Shown piece after piece: positions 15,750-24,157 of a DNA stretch of 25,465 nt. Each line of letters starts with the position of its first letter. Positions within the stretch are counted from its first letter, which is position 1. The translations under genes were made by a program, and so were the position numbers. The stretch spans positions 1 through 25,465 of the forward strand of contig CALKLQ010000049.1 in NCBI GenBank assembly GCA_937992055.1, given 5' to 3'. The notes under the pieces were generated by a model. The model was given only the letters and a program-made list of their open reading frames with translations, ran no database searches and was not told where the DNA came from. Origin of the DNA: an uncultured Clostridia bacterium (GTDB lineage: Bacteria > Bacillota > Clostridia > Christensenellales > UBA1242).

Positions 15750-16442
15750 ATGAAAATTTTTGCTTTAAGTGATTTGCATCTTTCCATTACAGTTGAAAAA
15801 CCAATGGATATATTTGGTGGAAACTGGGAAAATTATATGGATAAAATTAAAGCGAACTGGCAAAAAATTGTTTCTGATGAAGATTTGATTTTAATTTCAG
15901 GAGATTTAAGTTGGGCAATGCGTATTGAGGAATTTGAACGCGACTTAGATTTTTTCAAAGATTTGCCAGGAAAAAAAATTTTTATCAAAGGTAACCATGA
16001 CTATTGGTGGAAATCTATTAGTGCTGTTAGAAAAATTTTACCTTCAGATATGTTTGCCTTACAATACGATGCAATACGTTTTAATGGTGTTGTGCTTTGT
16101 GGAACTAGAGGTTGGGATTTGCCAAATAATGAAAGTTCAGAACATGATTTAAAAATTTATAACAATGAAGTTTTGAGACTTGAAATGGCATTAAAAGATG
16201 GCAAGCGCAAATTAGAAAGTGGCGATAAATTTATACTCATGCTTCATTATCCTCCATTTACTAAAAATTCTAGAGATAATGAATTAATGAAATTGATAAA
16301 AGATTATAAAGTTGATGCTGTAGTTTACGGACACATTCATAACCAATTTGTTAATCGTATTTATGAGGAAATAGAAGGATGTCGTTATTATTTGACTTCT
16401 TGCAATCTTTTGGACAATATGCCAATTGAAATTGTAATTTAA
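15750..16442 (+). CDS. Calcineurin-like metallophosphoesterase
   Basis: This 230-residue cytoplasmic enzyme has the full set of dinuclear metal motifs: SDLHL (7-11; D8 and H10), GDLSW (51-55; D52), GNHDYWW (81-87), HYPP (166-169) and GHIHN (194-198). The combination GDLSWA plus GNHDYWW fits the COG1768-type phosphohydrolases, whose substrate is not established. A possible link to alarmone turnover would be speculation. AAAGG at 15738-15742 precedes ATG, and the gene starts one base after yqeY. Confidence 0.92.
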   Translation: MKIFALSDLHLSITVEKPMDIFGGNWENYMDKIKANWQKIVSDEDLILISGDLSWAMRIEEFERDLDFFKDLPGKKIFIKGNHDYWWKSISAVRKILPSDMFALQYDAIRFNGVVLCGTRGWDLPNNESSEHDLKIYNNEVLRLEMALKDGKRKLESGDKFILMLHYPPFTKNSRDNELMKLIKDYKVDAVVYGHIHNQFVNRIYEEIEGCRYYLTSCNLLDNMPIEIVI

Positions 16443-16471
16443 TTGATAAATTTATTTAAAATATGTAAAAT
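16443..16471 (+). promoter_or_regulatory. Promoter of the giant CvpA-rsmH unit
   Basis: TTGATA (16443-16448) and TAAAAT (16466-16471), each one mismatch from consensus, are spaced by 17 bases. The leader would be only about 17 bases long and contains AGGAGG (16485-16490). Confidence 0.6.
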
Positions 16472-16494
16472 AAACAATAGTTTTAGGAGGATAT

Positions 16495-19400
16495 ATGCCA
16501 ATTGAACAAATTGTTTCTATAATTCTATATTCTTTGTTGGGTCTATTTGCACTTTTAGGATTTTTATTTGGTCTAGCAAAAGGTTTTAAAAAGGCAACTT
16601 TAAGGTTGTTTATTTTTCTTTTATTCATTGCTTTGGCTAGTTTGATAAGTATGCCTATTTCAAAGTCGGTTATTAACATACATGCCACAATAAATGGCGA
16701 AAACTTGTCGCTTTCTGAACATTTGACAAAAATGTTGCTAAATAATGAAACAATTGCAAATTTGTATGCTTCAAGCCCTAATTTAGCGGAATTTATAAAC
16801 GTTGTTCCACTTTTAATAGTTAATATAGTAGTTTTTATTTTATTAGTGTTATCAATGTGGTTTGTAAGCTATATAGTTTATCTTATTGTCGCATCGATAG
16901 TATTTAGCAAAAACAAAGAAACCTATAAACTTAAAGATGGAAAGAGTGTCGTTCCAGTTCAAAAAAAGGAAAAGAAGCATAGACTTTTAGGCGGATTGAT
17001 TGGAACGGTTCAAAGTCTAATTATGCTTTTTGTAATATTAATTCCAGTTTCAGGCATTATTTCAACATTGAGTGATTTGACATATTCTACAAATGACAAC
17101 GTTGTGTATGCAGCAACAGAGGAATTAACTCCCACTTCAAAATTACTAGAGGAAAACTTGCCTGAAGATGTGAAAAAAGCGATGTCTGCATATAACTCTA
17201 ATATAGTTGGTAAGTTTGCGAAAATGGGTGGCTTAGATAAACTTTGCTTTGACACCTTGACAACAGTTAAAGTTGATGGAGAAAAAATTACTTTAAGAAG
17301 GGAAATCAATTCTTTTGCAAGCGTTTATGACAATGTAGCTTTTTTAATGGATTTTGATTTTGCTAACACAAATTTGAAAAACTTAGATTTTGTTAAGCTT
17401 GAAAAAGCACTCGACACATTATTTAATTCTGGGATTTTAAAAACTCTTCTTCCAGAAATAACTCAATGGGCGGTGGATGATTTAACAAGTCCAAACCCTG
17501 TTTTAAAAATCGATTTGCCAGATTATGCACAGTCTCTTCTTGTAGCTTTGAATACACAATTGAGCGAGGAAACTAATAGCTTAAATACTATTAAATCAGA
17601 GGTTTATGCGGTATTTGGTGTTGCTAAATCAGCTTGCGAAAGTGGCCTTGTGGATGAGGTGATGAAAAGTGAAATAAATTTATCATCAATTTCGAATATT
17701 TTATTAAATAACAATAGAGATGTTTTAAATAAAATAGTTGACAATCTCATGTCGTCCGGCACTTTAAAAACTTTCGCAATAAATCAATTGAATGAGGCTA
17801 TAAATTTATTAGAAGATAAATATTCCACGTCTATCTCAGATGTTGATTTTAAAAAGGTAGATTGGGATAGAACTGGAATAAAGGATATTTTAAATAGTGC
17901 TTTAGACATTTATAATAACGTAAGCACAAGCATAACAAGTGACGTTTTTGAATCTATTTCTCAAAAACCATATTTGTTGTTGAATGCAGATGTTAACTTA
18001 ATATGTGAAAAATTAAGCTTTATGCTCAATAAGATATATTCTTCTTCAGTGTTTAATGATGAAAATGGTGAAAGTATTTTCCCAAGTATTTTGGATGCTT
18101 TAAGCAAGGAAGAACTTATTTCAAAATATGTTGATTTGCAAGTATTTAAGCAAGAAGGCAGTATTGACACTGAATTTAAATTAATTTCAAATTCTCTTGT
18201 TGCAATTAAAGACTCAACTTTAGTTAATAATCTTAGTGATAACATAAATAATGAAGATATTTCCAATATTTTGAAAAAACTATCAAACAAAGATTCTTCT
18301 CAAAAATCTTATATTAATAAAGTAGTATCAAATTTGATAGAAACTTCAGCTTTTAAGAAATTGATTTATTTAGGATTTGACGAGATTGATAAACTAATAG
18401 AAAACTATCAAGGTGAGCTTGGTGAAGGAGTTCAGCTAGGCAAAATTCAAAAAAGTGCTTTAGAAAAAGAAGAAGAAAAAGAAAAAGTAATAGGATTTTT
18501 CGATAATGTTGTTTTATATGCAAGTGAACTCGATTTAAATGAGATAAATAAGGATGCTTTTGCAGAAATAATAGCAAGCGATTTAACACGTTTGGGCTTA
18601 GCATTAGATTCTATTAAAGACAGCCAACTTTTTGACGGGTATCAAGACAATGGTGAAGATTTTGATGGTATTTATAAATCTTTAATCAAAGCTTTGGCTC
18701 AGAACCCTAATTACAATGAATTTGCAGATTTTCTTGTTGCTTTAGAAAGTGACTTTAGTTGGAATAATGAACTTGATAAAATCCAAGATGCAATTACAGC
18801 TATGAATGAAATTGTGATTGAATCTAATGGTCAAAAAACCATGCTTCAAGCAATAAAAGATGGTGACGATTTAAGCAAAATTTTTGACACACTAACAGAT
18901 GAACAGATTGACAGAATCATACAACCTTTATCTCAAAGCAAATTGATGAAAAAGAATATAGTCAAGGTTGTAAATACCCTAAATACCACATTAAATTCTA
19001 TAATTGATTCATCTATAACTGAAATTCCTCTTGAAACAGATATAAGTTTACAGATAGAGGACATTTCCACAATACTAAAAAATTTCTTAGTTCTTTATAA
19101 AGATGTTAAAGATGGAATGACAACTGAAGTGATAGCTTCATCTTATAATGTTATAGGAAACACAATGAATAGTTTGCAGGCAAATGCGTTATCTACAGAT
19201 TATGATGGAATTTTTGAGAAAACATATGTAGCAATTTTAGAGTTTTTGAAAAATGGCGAGTATGGAGAAAAGATAACTTATATGCTAAATAATTACACTG
19301 ACCAAAGAAATGTTGATTGGGTCGAATTGTTAGCACTTGCTGTTGAGGCAAAAGATATTACTGAAAATTCTGTTATAACTGAATCTTTGAAAACTAAATT

Positions 19401-19908
19401 TTCTGCTGTTATTAATTCAATGTATCAAGATGAAGATTATGGAATGATTATGGCAGATATCTTGACAATTTCTAATAATTTTGTAACTCTTTCATCAGAA
19501 TCAAATAAATTAGAAACTCTGGAACTTTTATCAAATTCATTACAAACTCTTGGAAACTACGATTCAAAAGTAGAAAAGGTTCATAACTTATTAGATTTTA
19601 TTGGTGGTTTGATTCCAACAAATAAACTTGAGTTTTTAAAAATAAATTCTTATTTGGAGGAAAAGGTTGCAGTCGATGCATTAAAATCTAGTTACCAAGC
19701 TTTTGAAGCAGTGGAGTCACCAGAATTCAATGATTATTTATCTTTAATTGAAAGTTTAGCAGACTCTGACATGACTATTGATTTATTTATTAATAATTCA
19801 ATAACTATTTCTGTAGAATCTATTTATACTGAAGCTGTTAGAACATATATACAAGAAAACTTTTCAGAAAAACAAAACGATTTAATATCAGTTTTTGGAC
19901 TTGACTAA
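16495..19908 (+). CDS. Giant CvpA-like membrane protein with a repeat-containing ectodomain
   Basis: The N-terminal 190 residues look like the CvpA family: hydrophobic segments at about 7-29, 33-55, 101-137 and 164-192, with a glycine-rich first helix and basic loops at KGFKK (29-33) and 138-163. By the positive-inside rule the remaining 945 residues would be extracytoplasmic. That region is helical and acidic, and has at least four degenerate repeats of about 60-80 residues (around 269-330, 368-440, 558-636 and 761-838). They share an IxxxL segment, then an SxxxK step, then a helix ending near NxxI. CvpA proteins are usually 160-230 residues. The family is linked to colicin V production in E. 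coli and to envelope integrity; the molecular function is unclear. The stop overlaps the rsmH ATG (TAATG, 19906-19910). AGGAGG lies four bases before the start. Confidence 0.85.
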   Translation: MPIEQIVSIILYSLLGLFALLGFLFGLAKGFKKATLRLFIFLLFIALASLISMPISKSVINIHATINGENLSLSEHLTKMLLNNETIANLYASSPNLAEFINVVPLLIVNIVVFILLVLSMWFVSYIVYLIVASIVFSKNKETYKLKDGKSVVPVQKKEKKHRLLGGLIGTVQSLIMLFVILIPVSGIISTLSDLTYSTNDNVVYAATEELTPTSKLLEENLPEDVKKAMSAYNSNIVGKFAKMGGLDKLCFDTLTTVKVDGEKITLRREINSFASVYDNVAFLMDFDFANTNLKNLDFVKLEKALDTLFNSGILKTLLPEITQWAVDDLTSPNPVLKIDLPDYAQSLLVALNTQLSEETNSLNTIKSEVYAVFGVAKSACESGLVDEVMKSEINLSSISNILLNNNRDVLNKIVDNLMSSGTLKTFAINQLNEAINLLEDKYSTSISDVDFKKVDWDRTGIKDILNSALDIYNNVSTSITSDVFESISQKPYLLLNADVNLICEKLSFMLNKIYSSSVFNDENGESIFPSILDALSKEELISKYVDLQVFKQEGSIDTEFKLISNSLVAIKDSTLVNNLSDNINNEDISNILKKLSNKDSSQKSYINKVVSNLIETSAFKKLIYLGFDEIDKLIENYQGELGEGVQLGKIQKSALEKEEEKEKVIGFFDNVVLYASELDLNEINKDAFAEIIASDLTRLGLALDSIKDSQLFDGYQDNGEDFDGIYKSLIKALAQNPNYNEFADFLVALESDFSWNNELDKIQDAITAMNEIVIESNGQKTMLQAIKDGDDLSKIFDTLTDEQIDRIIQPLSQSKLMKKNIVKVVNTLNTTLNSIIDSSITEIPLETDISLQIEDISTILKNFLVLYKDVKDGMTTEVIASSYNVIGNTMNSLQANALSTDYDGIFEKTYVAILEFLKNGEYGEKITYMLNNYTDQRNVDWVELLALAVEAKDITENSVITESLKTKFSAVINSMYQDEDYGMIMADILTISNNFVTLSSESNKLETLELLSNSLQTLGNYDSKVEKVHNLLDFIGGLIPTNKLEFLKINSYLEEKVAVDALKSSYQAFEAVESPEFNDYLSLIESLADSDMTIDLFINNSITISVESIYTEAVRTYIQENFSEKQNDLISVFGLD

Positions 19909-20822
19909 TGACATTTAAGCACATACCCGTATTACTGAATGAGGTTATTTCCGCCCTTGAAATTAAAGAGGGCGGAGTTTATCTTGATTGTACATTAGGC
20001 GGAGGCGGACATTCTCATGAAATTGCTAAACATATGAAAAATGGCAAATTATATTGTGTTGATAAAGATTCAGAAGCAATTGAAGCTGGCAAGGAAAAAT
20101 TAAAAGAGTTTGATTTTGTTAAGTTTATAAAAAGTGATTTTAAAAACCTAGAAACAAAAATACTTTTTCAAGAATTTGATGGAATTTTATTAGACTTGGG
20201 TGTCAGTTCACATCAAATCGACACAGCATCGCGTGGCTTTAGTTTTATGCAAAATGCAAAATTGGATATGAGAATGGATAATTCTCAAAAACTTAGTGCA
20301 TATGAAGTTGTAAATAATTACAAAAGCCAGGAACTGGAAAAAATTTTATTTGAATATGGTGAAGAAAAATTCGCCAAGCAAATTGTAGAAAAAATAGTTA
20401 AACAAAGAAACATATCTCCCATAAAAACAACTTTAGAATTAAAAGAGATTGTTGAATCCGCTATTCCTAGTAAATATAAATTTTCAGGTGGTTGTCAAAA
20501 AACTTTTCAAGCAATCAGAATCGAGGTGAATGGCGAACTTACTGGGCTATATGAAACACTTGTGTTTTTAATTAGTAAACTTAAACCCAAGGGTAGAATT
20601 GCAGTAATCACTTTTCATTCTTTAGAAGATAGAATTGTTAAAAATGCTTTTAGAGATTGTTCTATTGATTGTATTTGTCCTCCTAAAACTCCTGTTTGTA
20701 TTTGTGGACATCATGCAAGTTTAAAATTGATAAATAAAAAGCCTATAGTAGCTAGCTTAGAAGAGCTTAAATTAAATTCGCGAAGCCATAGCGCAAAACT
20801 GAGAATAGGCGAAAAAATTTAA
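19908..20822 (+). CDS. rsmH: 16S rRNA (cytosine(1402)-N(4))-methyltransferase RsmH
   Basis: RsmH (MraW) uses SAM to methylate N4 of C1402 in the ribosomal P site. The 304-residue sequence shows the SAM site LGGGGHS (30-36), LDLGVSS (95-101), FHSLEDR (236-242) and the cysteine cluster typical of Firmicutes members (C251, C255, C257, C264, C266). The start overlaps the upstream stop by one base with no strong ribosome binding site of its own, so it is translated by coupling to the giant CvpA gene. The usual upstream mraZ is missing. Confidence 0.96.
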   Translation: MTFKHIPVLLNEVISALEIKEGGVYLDCTLGGGGHSHEIAKHMKNGKLYCVDKDSEAIEAGKEKLKEFDFVKFIKSDFKNLETKILFQEFDGILLDLGVSSHQIDTASRGFSFMQNAKLDMRMDNSQKLSAYEVVNNYKSQELEKILFEYGEEKFAKQIVEKIVKQRNISPIKTTLELKEIVESAIPSKYKFSGGCQKTFQAIRIEVNGELTGLYETLVFLISKLKPKGRIAVITFHSLEDRIVKNAFRDCSIDCICPPKTPVCICGHHASLKLINKKPIVASLEELKLNSRSHSAKLRIGEKI

Positions 20823-20831
20823 TGGTTTTTC

Positions 20832-20860
20832 TTGCAAAAATCTATTTTGTGTTCTATTAT
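20832..20860 (+). promoter_or_regulatory. Promoter of the FtsL-like/PBP unit
   Basis: TTGCAA (20832-20837) and TATTAT (20855-20860) are 17 bases apart, directly after the rsmH stop. The leader would be about 17 bases and carries AAAGGAG (20868-20874). Read-through from rsmH is also likely. Confidence 0.6.
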
Positions 20861-20883
20861 AATAATTAAAGGAGTAAATTATT

Positions 20884-21594
20884 ATGAGGCCAAACCTTTT
20901 AAAAGAAAGGGAAGTTGAGAAAAAACAAGAGGATAAATCTGTTGAAAAAGAACAGCAAAACGAAACCTTGCCTGAGCCAAAAGATATATATGTTTCTCAA
21001 AAAATTGATGTTGAACCTATTAAACCATCTTTGCGTAAAGTCAATTTATTTTCTTCTGCCACCTATGAAACTCTTGAAAAACCAGTTGAAAAATCTCAAC
21101 CTAAGTTAGATACTAGAATTTATTTTGAACCTGAGTTTGAAAAAGAAGAGCAAGCTATACAGGAACAAGTTCCGGTTTTTGAAGAAAAAATTGAAACTAC
21201 TGAAAGAGATTTTTATGAGATTGACGCAAAACCAAAACTAAAAAGTAAGCCATCAAAGTTTCGTTTTAGGCTTTTAACTTGCATATATTGTGCTATTATT
21301 GCAGTTTGTACTGGTTGGGTTATCACTAATGCAGTTAGAATTGGTACCGCCCAAAGCACAATAGAGGCTTCTCAATCTTCCTTTAATATTAATGAACTTA
21401 AATACATTAAAAAGATTGAACAATTAGACGATTTAAAAGACACTTCTCAAAACCCTAGCGACAGTTCACTAATGCCAATTGAAGAGGTGATAACAATTCA
21501 ACCTGCTCCACTTGAGAATCCTACAGATTATGCCAAAAAGAGTAATTGGTTTGATAAGATTTGTAATTGGTTTGGGCATCTTTTTGGAGGCTAA
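20884..21594 (+). CDS. FtsL-like single-pass division protein
   Basis: The gene sits between rsmH and a class B PBP, exactly where ftsL lies in division clusters. The 236-residue protein has one membrane segment (about 129-151) after a basic stretch (KLKSKPSKFRFR), so the N-terminus is cytoplasmic. The external part (152-236) starts with a short helical stretch (about 155-185) where FtsL has its coiled coil, and ends in a Trp-rich NWFDKICNWFGHLFGG. The cytoplasmic tail is unusually long at about 128 residues, is Glu/Lys/Pro-rich and is probably disordered; normal FtsL tails are a few tens of residues. The identity rests on position and topology, not on clear sequence similarity. Confidence 0.65.
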   Translation: MRPNLLKEREVEKKQEDKSVEKEQQNETLPEPKDIYVSQKIDVEPIKPSLRKVNLFSSATYETLEKPVEKSQPKLDTRIYFEPEFEKEEQAIQEQVPVFEEKIETTERDFYEIDAKPKLKSKPSKFRFRLLTCIYCAIIAVCTGWVITNAVRIGTAQSTIEASQSSFNINELKYIKKIEQLDDLKDTSQNPSDSSLMPIEEVITIQPAPLENPTDYAKKSNWFDKICNWFGHLFGG

Positions 21595-21601
21595 AAACTA
21601 T

Positions 21602-23497
21602 ATGAAATATACAATGCACTCATTACGAAAGAGGATATTGACACTTGTTGTAACAATATCCTTTATTTTTTGTCTTTTGGGATTGCGTTTAGGCGTTGTG
21701 CAAATCATAAATGGAAAAACTTTGCAACAAAAAGCAGAATCGCAATGGACAAGGGATTTACCTTTGGTTGCAGAACGCGGTAAAATTTATGATGCTACAG
21801 GTTCATCTCTAGCCGTTTCATACACTACATACAATGTTTATACTCGCGCCAAACAAATTAAAGATGCTGTAAAAGTTTCAAAAACACTTAGTGAAATTTT
21901 AAATATTGATTATATGACGGTTTATGATAAGGCTATCTATAACGCGGTTAGCGAGGTTTTAATTGCCAGTCAGATAGAAGTTGAGTTGGCTGAAAAAATT
22001 TTAGAAAGTGAATTAGAAGGAGTTTTCCTTTCTGAAAATATTAAAAGATATTATCCATACGGCGACCTTTTAACTCAGATTATTGGCTTTACTACTATAG
22101 ATAATCAAGGTCAAGCTGGAATAGAGTTATTCTACGATAATTATTTAAAAGGCGTAAATGGTTACTCACTTGTTCAAAGTGATTTAAGAGGTGTGGAGCT
22201 TGATAATACTTTGCGAAGCTATATACCTTCAATACCTGGTAATAATATTACTCTAACTATCGACAGTAAAATACAATTAATTGTTGAAAGAACCCTTGAA
22301 AAACTAATGATAGAGCAAAAGGCGAAAGGTGTGTCATGCATTGTTATGAATCCAAATAATGGCGATATTCTAGCAATGAGCAACAAACCAAGTTTTGACT
22401 TAAATGAAGTTCCCCGTGATAATATTTCAACCTTGATGGAAACAGTGAAAAACAAATGTGTGGTTGATGTTTATGAGCCTGGATCAACTTTTAAAATACT
22501 AACTATGGCAAGTACTTTAGAAAATAAAACGGCCTCTTTAAATAGTGGATTTTATTGTGGAGGGTCATGTGTTGTCGATGGTGAAAAAATCAAGTGTTGG
22601 AAAAGCGTGGGGCATGGCTCTCAAGATTTAACTGATGGACTTTGTAACTCTTGTAATTGTGTTTTTGTTGATTTAGCTTTGCGCTTGGGTTTAGATAAAT
22701 TTTATGAATGTTTAAAAAATTATGGTTTTGGTGAAATTACTGATATTGAAGTTTCTGGTGAAAGCGGTGGAATTTTAATGAATAAAAATAATGTAAAAAA
22801 CGTAGATCTTGCCAGAATGGGCTTTGGTCAAGCCGTAGCTGTTACTCCTATACAACTCATTTCAGCAATCTCTGCAGTTGTTAATGGAGGAACTCTTTAT
22901 AAACCTCAAATTATCAAAAATATAAAGGACTTTAATGGAAATGTTGTGTATGAATATCCAACCACTCCAAAAAGGCGTGTTGTTTCAAAAGAAACATCGG
23001 ATATAATAAATATGATGCTTGAAGAAACGGTTTCAAAACCGGGCAAATATACCTTTGTACCTGGTTATGAGGTTGGTGGCAAAACTGGAACCACTCAAAA
23101 ATATGAAAACGGAAAAATTAGCGGAAAGTATATTTCCAGTTTTATTGGTACTTATCCAGCAAGCAAGCCTGAATACATAGTATTAGTTATAGTTGATGAA
23201 CCAGGAAACGGACAATATTATGGAAGCGTAGTTGCATCACCATATGCAAAAGAAATTTTTTCAGGTATTTTTGAGTATAAAAATATCAAGCCAGAGCATG
23301 ACGAACAAGCAGAGTTGAATGTCAAAGAAGTGGAAATGCCTAACTTTGTTGGAATGTCTTTATCAGAAGCAATTATAAAACTTAATGAAATTTCATTGCA
23401 ATATGAGATAATGGGGGACGGCGGCATTGTAGTCGAACAATTGCCACCTGCGGGAACAAGAATATTAAATACAACTACTGTAATTTTGAAAACCTAG
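21602..23497 (+). CDS. spoVD: Class B penicillin-binding protein with a PASTA domain (SpoVD/FtsI type)
   Basis: This is a septal or spore-cortex D,D-transpeptidase. ATG at 21602 gives 631 residues; a longer frame from 21512 would lie inside the upstream gene and lacks a site, while GGAGG at 21586-21590 serves 21602. One membrane anchor (about 10-33) is followed by the PBP dimerisation domain (about 50-210), the transpeptidase domain with STFK (295-298, nucleophile S295), SCN (350-352) and KTGT (494-497), and a C-terminal PASTA domain (about 575-631). Cysteines at 332 (KCWK) and 351 (SCN) match the positions, as I recall them, of the redox-controlled pair in B. subtilis SpoVD. In the absence of another visible PBP it could also serve as the vegetative FtsI. 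Confidence 0.92.
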   Translation: MKYTMHSLRKRILTLVVTISFIFCLLGLRLGVVQIINGKTLQQKAESQWTRDLPLVAERGKIYDATGSSLAVSYTTYNVYTRAKQIKDAVKVSKTLSEILNIDYMTVYDKAIYNAVSEVLIASQIEVELAEKILESELEGVFLSENIKRYYPYGDLLTQIIGFTTIDNQGQAGIELFYDNYLKGVNGYSLVQSDLRGVELDNTLRSYIPSIPGNNITLTIDSKIQLIVERTLEKLMIEQKAKGVSCIVMNPNNGDILAMSNKPSFDLNEVPRDNISTLMETVKNKCVVDVYEPGSTFKILTMASTLENKTASLNSGFYCGGSCVVDGEKIKCWKSVGHGSQDLTDGLCNSCNCVFVDLALRLGLDKFYECLKNYGFGEITDIEVSGESGGILMNKNNVKNVDLARMGFGQAVAVTPIQLISAISAVVNGGTLYKPQIIKNIKDFNGNVVYEYPTTPKRRVVSKETSDIINMMLEETVSKPGKYTFVPGYEVGGKTGTTQKYENGKISGKYISSFIGTYPASKPEYIVLVIVDEPGNGQYYGSVVASPYAKEIFSGIFEYKNIKPEHDEQAELNVKEVEMPNFVGMSLSEAIIKLNEISLQYEIMGDGGIVVEQLPPAGTRILNTTTVILKT

Positions 23498-23543
23498 ATA
23501 GTTTTTGAATAATCTTATTTTTTGTGAACAAATTAATTATAAA

Positions 23544-23582
23544 TTGAAATACAAAACGTATATCAATTAAAATTATTAATTG
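23544..23582 (+). promoter_or_regulatory. Possible lipoprotein promoter with overlapping palindrome
   Basis: TTGAAA (23544-23549) and TAAAAT (23568-23573) are 18 bases apart. A perfect inverted repeat, CAATTAA (23564-23570) and TTAATTG (23576-23582), covers the -10 box and touches the GGAG site at 23582-23585. It could be an operator or a weak hairpin; an all-A+T palindrome may also be chance. Confidence 0.35.
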
Positions 23583-23590
23583 GAGCAGTT

Positions 23591-24112
23591 ATGAAAAAAT
23601 CAAGGTTATTTCTAAGTTTTATGCTGGCTTTATGTTCAATTTTTCTTTTTGCATGTCAAAATACTCCTCAAATTGCTAGTTTTAAATTAGGTACAATGGC
23701 AGGTTCAAGTAATAATACCTTTACAGTTTCTTTCCAAGATGATAAGAGATACGAAAAAAAATATTATGATATACTTGTAAAATCTAACAAAGAAAACCTA
23801 AAAATAACTTTTCAAGAAGAACTTAAAGAAGACGAATACGAAATTGTTTTTGAAGAAAGTGAAAGATGGTATTCATTGACAACTTTTTTAGTTAATGCAA
23901 AAAATAATCCTGAAACTGAAGACTTTATATCTTTTAAAGATGCTATTTCAGAAACTTATATAGTAAAATCAAATGAAGATGCAAAGCTGAAATTTAAAGT
24001 TGTTAGCGGAGATAAATTTAAAAATTATAAAGATACAGGCTATTTGCTTGCTAATCAAGAGAATGTTTCTAAAGAATTTGAATTAAAGGTTAAAGCAAAC
24101 GAAAATAAATAA
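23591..24112 (+). CDS. Putative lipoprotein of unknown function
   Basis: This 173-residue protein has a lipoprotein signal peptide: a basic start (MKKSR), a hydrophobic core (6-20) and the lipobox LFAC with C22 as the lipidation site. The mature part is Lys/Glu-rich and beta-prone (for example NTFTVSF, ENLKITF and AKLKFKVV), with no recognised domain. GGAG lies five bases before ATG. It is placed between the cell-wall genes and the phosphorylase and has its own possible promoter. It probably sits on the outer face of the cytoplasmic membrane. Confidence 0.78.
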   Translation: MKKSRLFLSFMLALCSIFLFACQNTPQIASFKLGTMAGSSNNTFTVSFQDDKRYEKKYYDILVKSNKENLKITFQEELKEDEYEIVFEESERWYSLTTFLVNAKNNPETEDFISFKDAISETYIVKSNEDAKLKFKVVSGDKFKNYKDTGYLLANQENVSKEFELKVKANENK

Positions 24113-24121
24113 TTAAAATAT

Positions 24122-24150
24122 TTGAAAGTATGCCTTGATTGTGCTAATAT
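24122..24150 (+). promoter_or_regulatory. Promoter producing a leaderless phosphorylase mRNA
   Basis: TTGAAA (24122-24127) and TAATAT (24145-24150) are spaced by 17 bases. The expected start, 6-7 bases after the -10 box, falls at about 24157, right at the ATG at 24158. No ribosome binding site precedes that ATG. Confidence 0.55.
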
Positions 24151-24157
24151 AAATTAT

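Noticed and set aside
21512..21601. Thirty-residue N-terminal extension of the class B PBP
   Set aside because: It lies in the coding end of the FtsL-like gene and would put a second hydrophobic stretch before the normal anchor; the GGAGG at 21586-21590 serves the ATG at 21602.
24122..24157. TTG start giving the phosphorylase 12 extra residues
   Set aside because: The TTG is part of a -35 box with a 17-base spacer to TAATAT, and no ribosome binding site precedes it.
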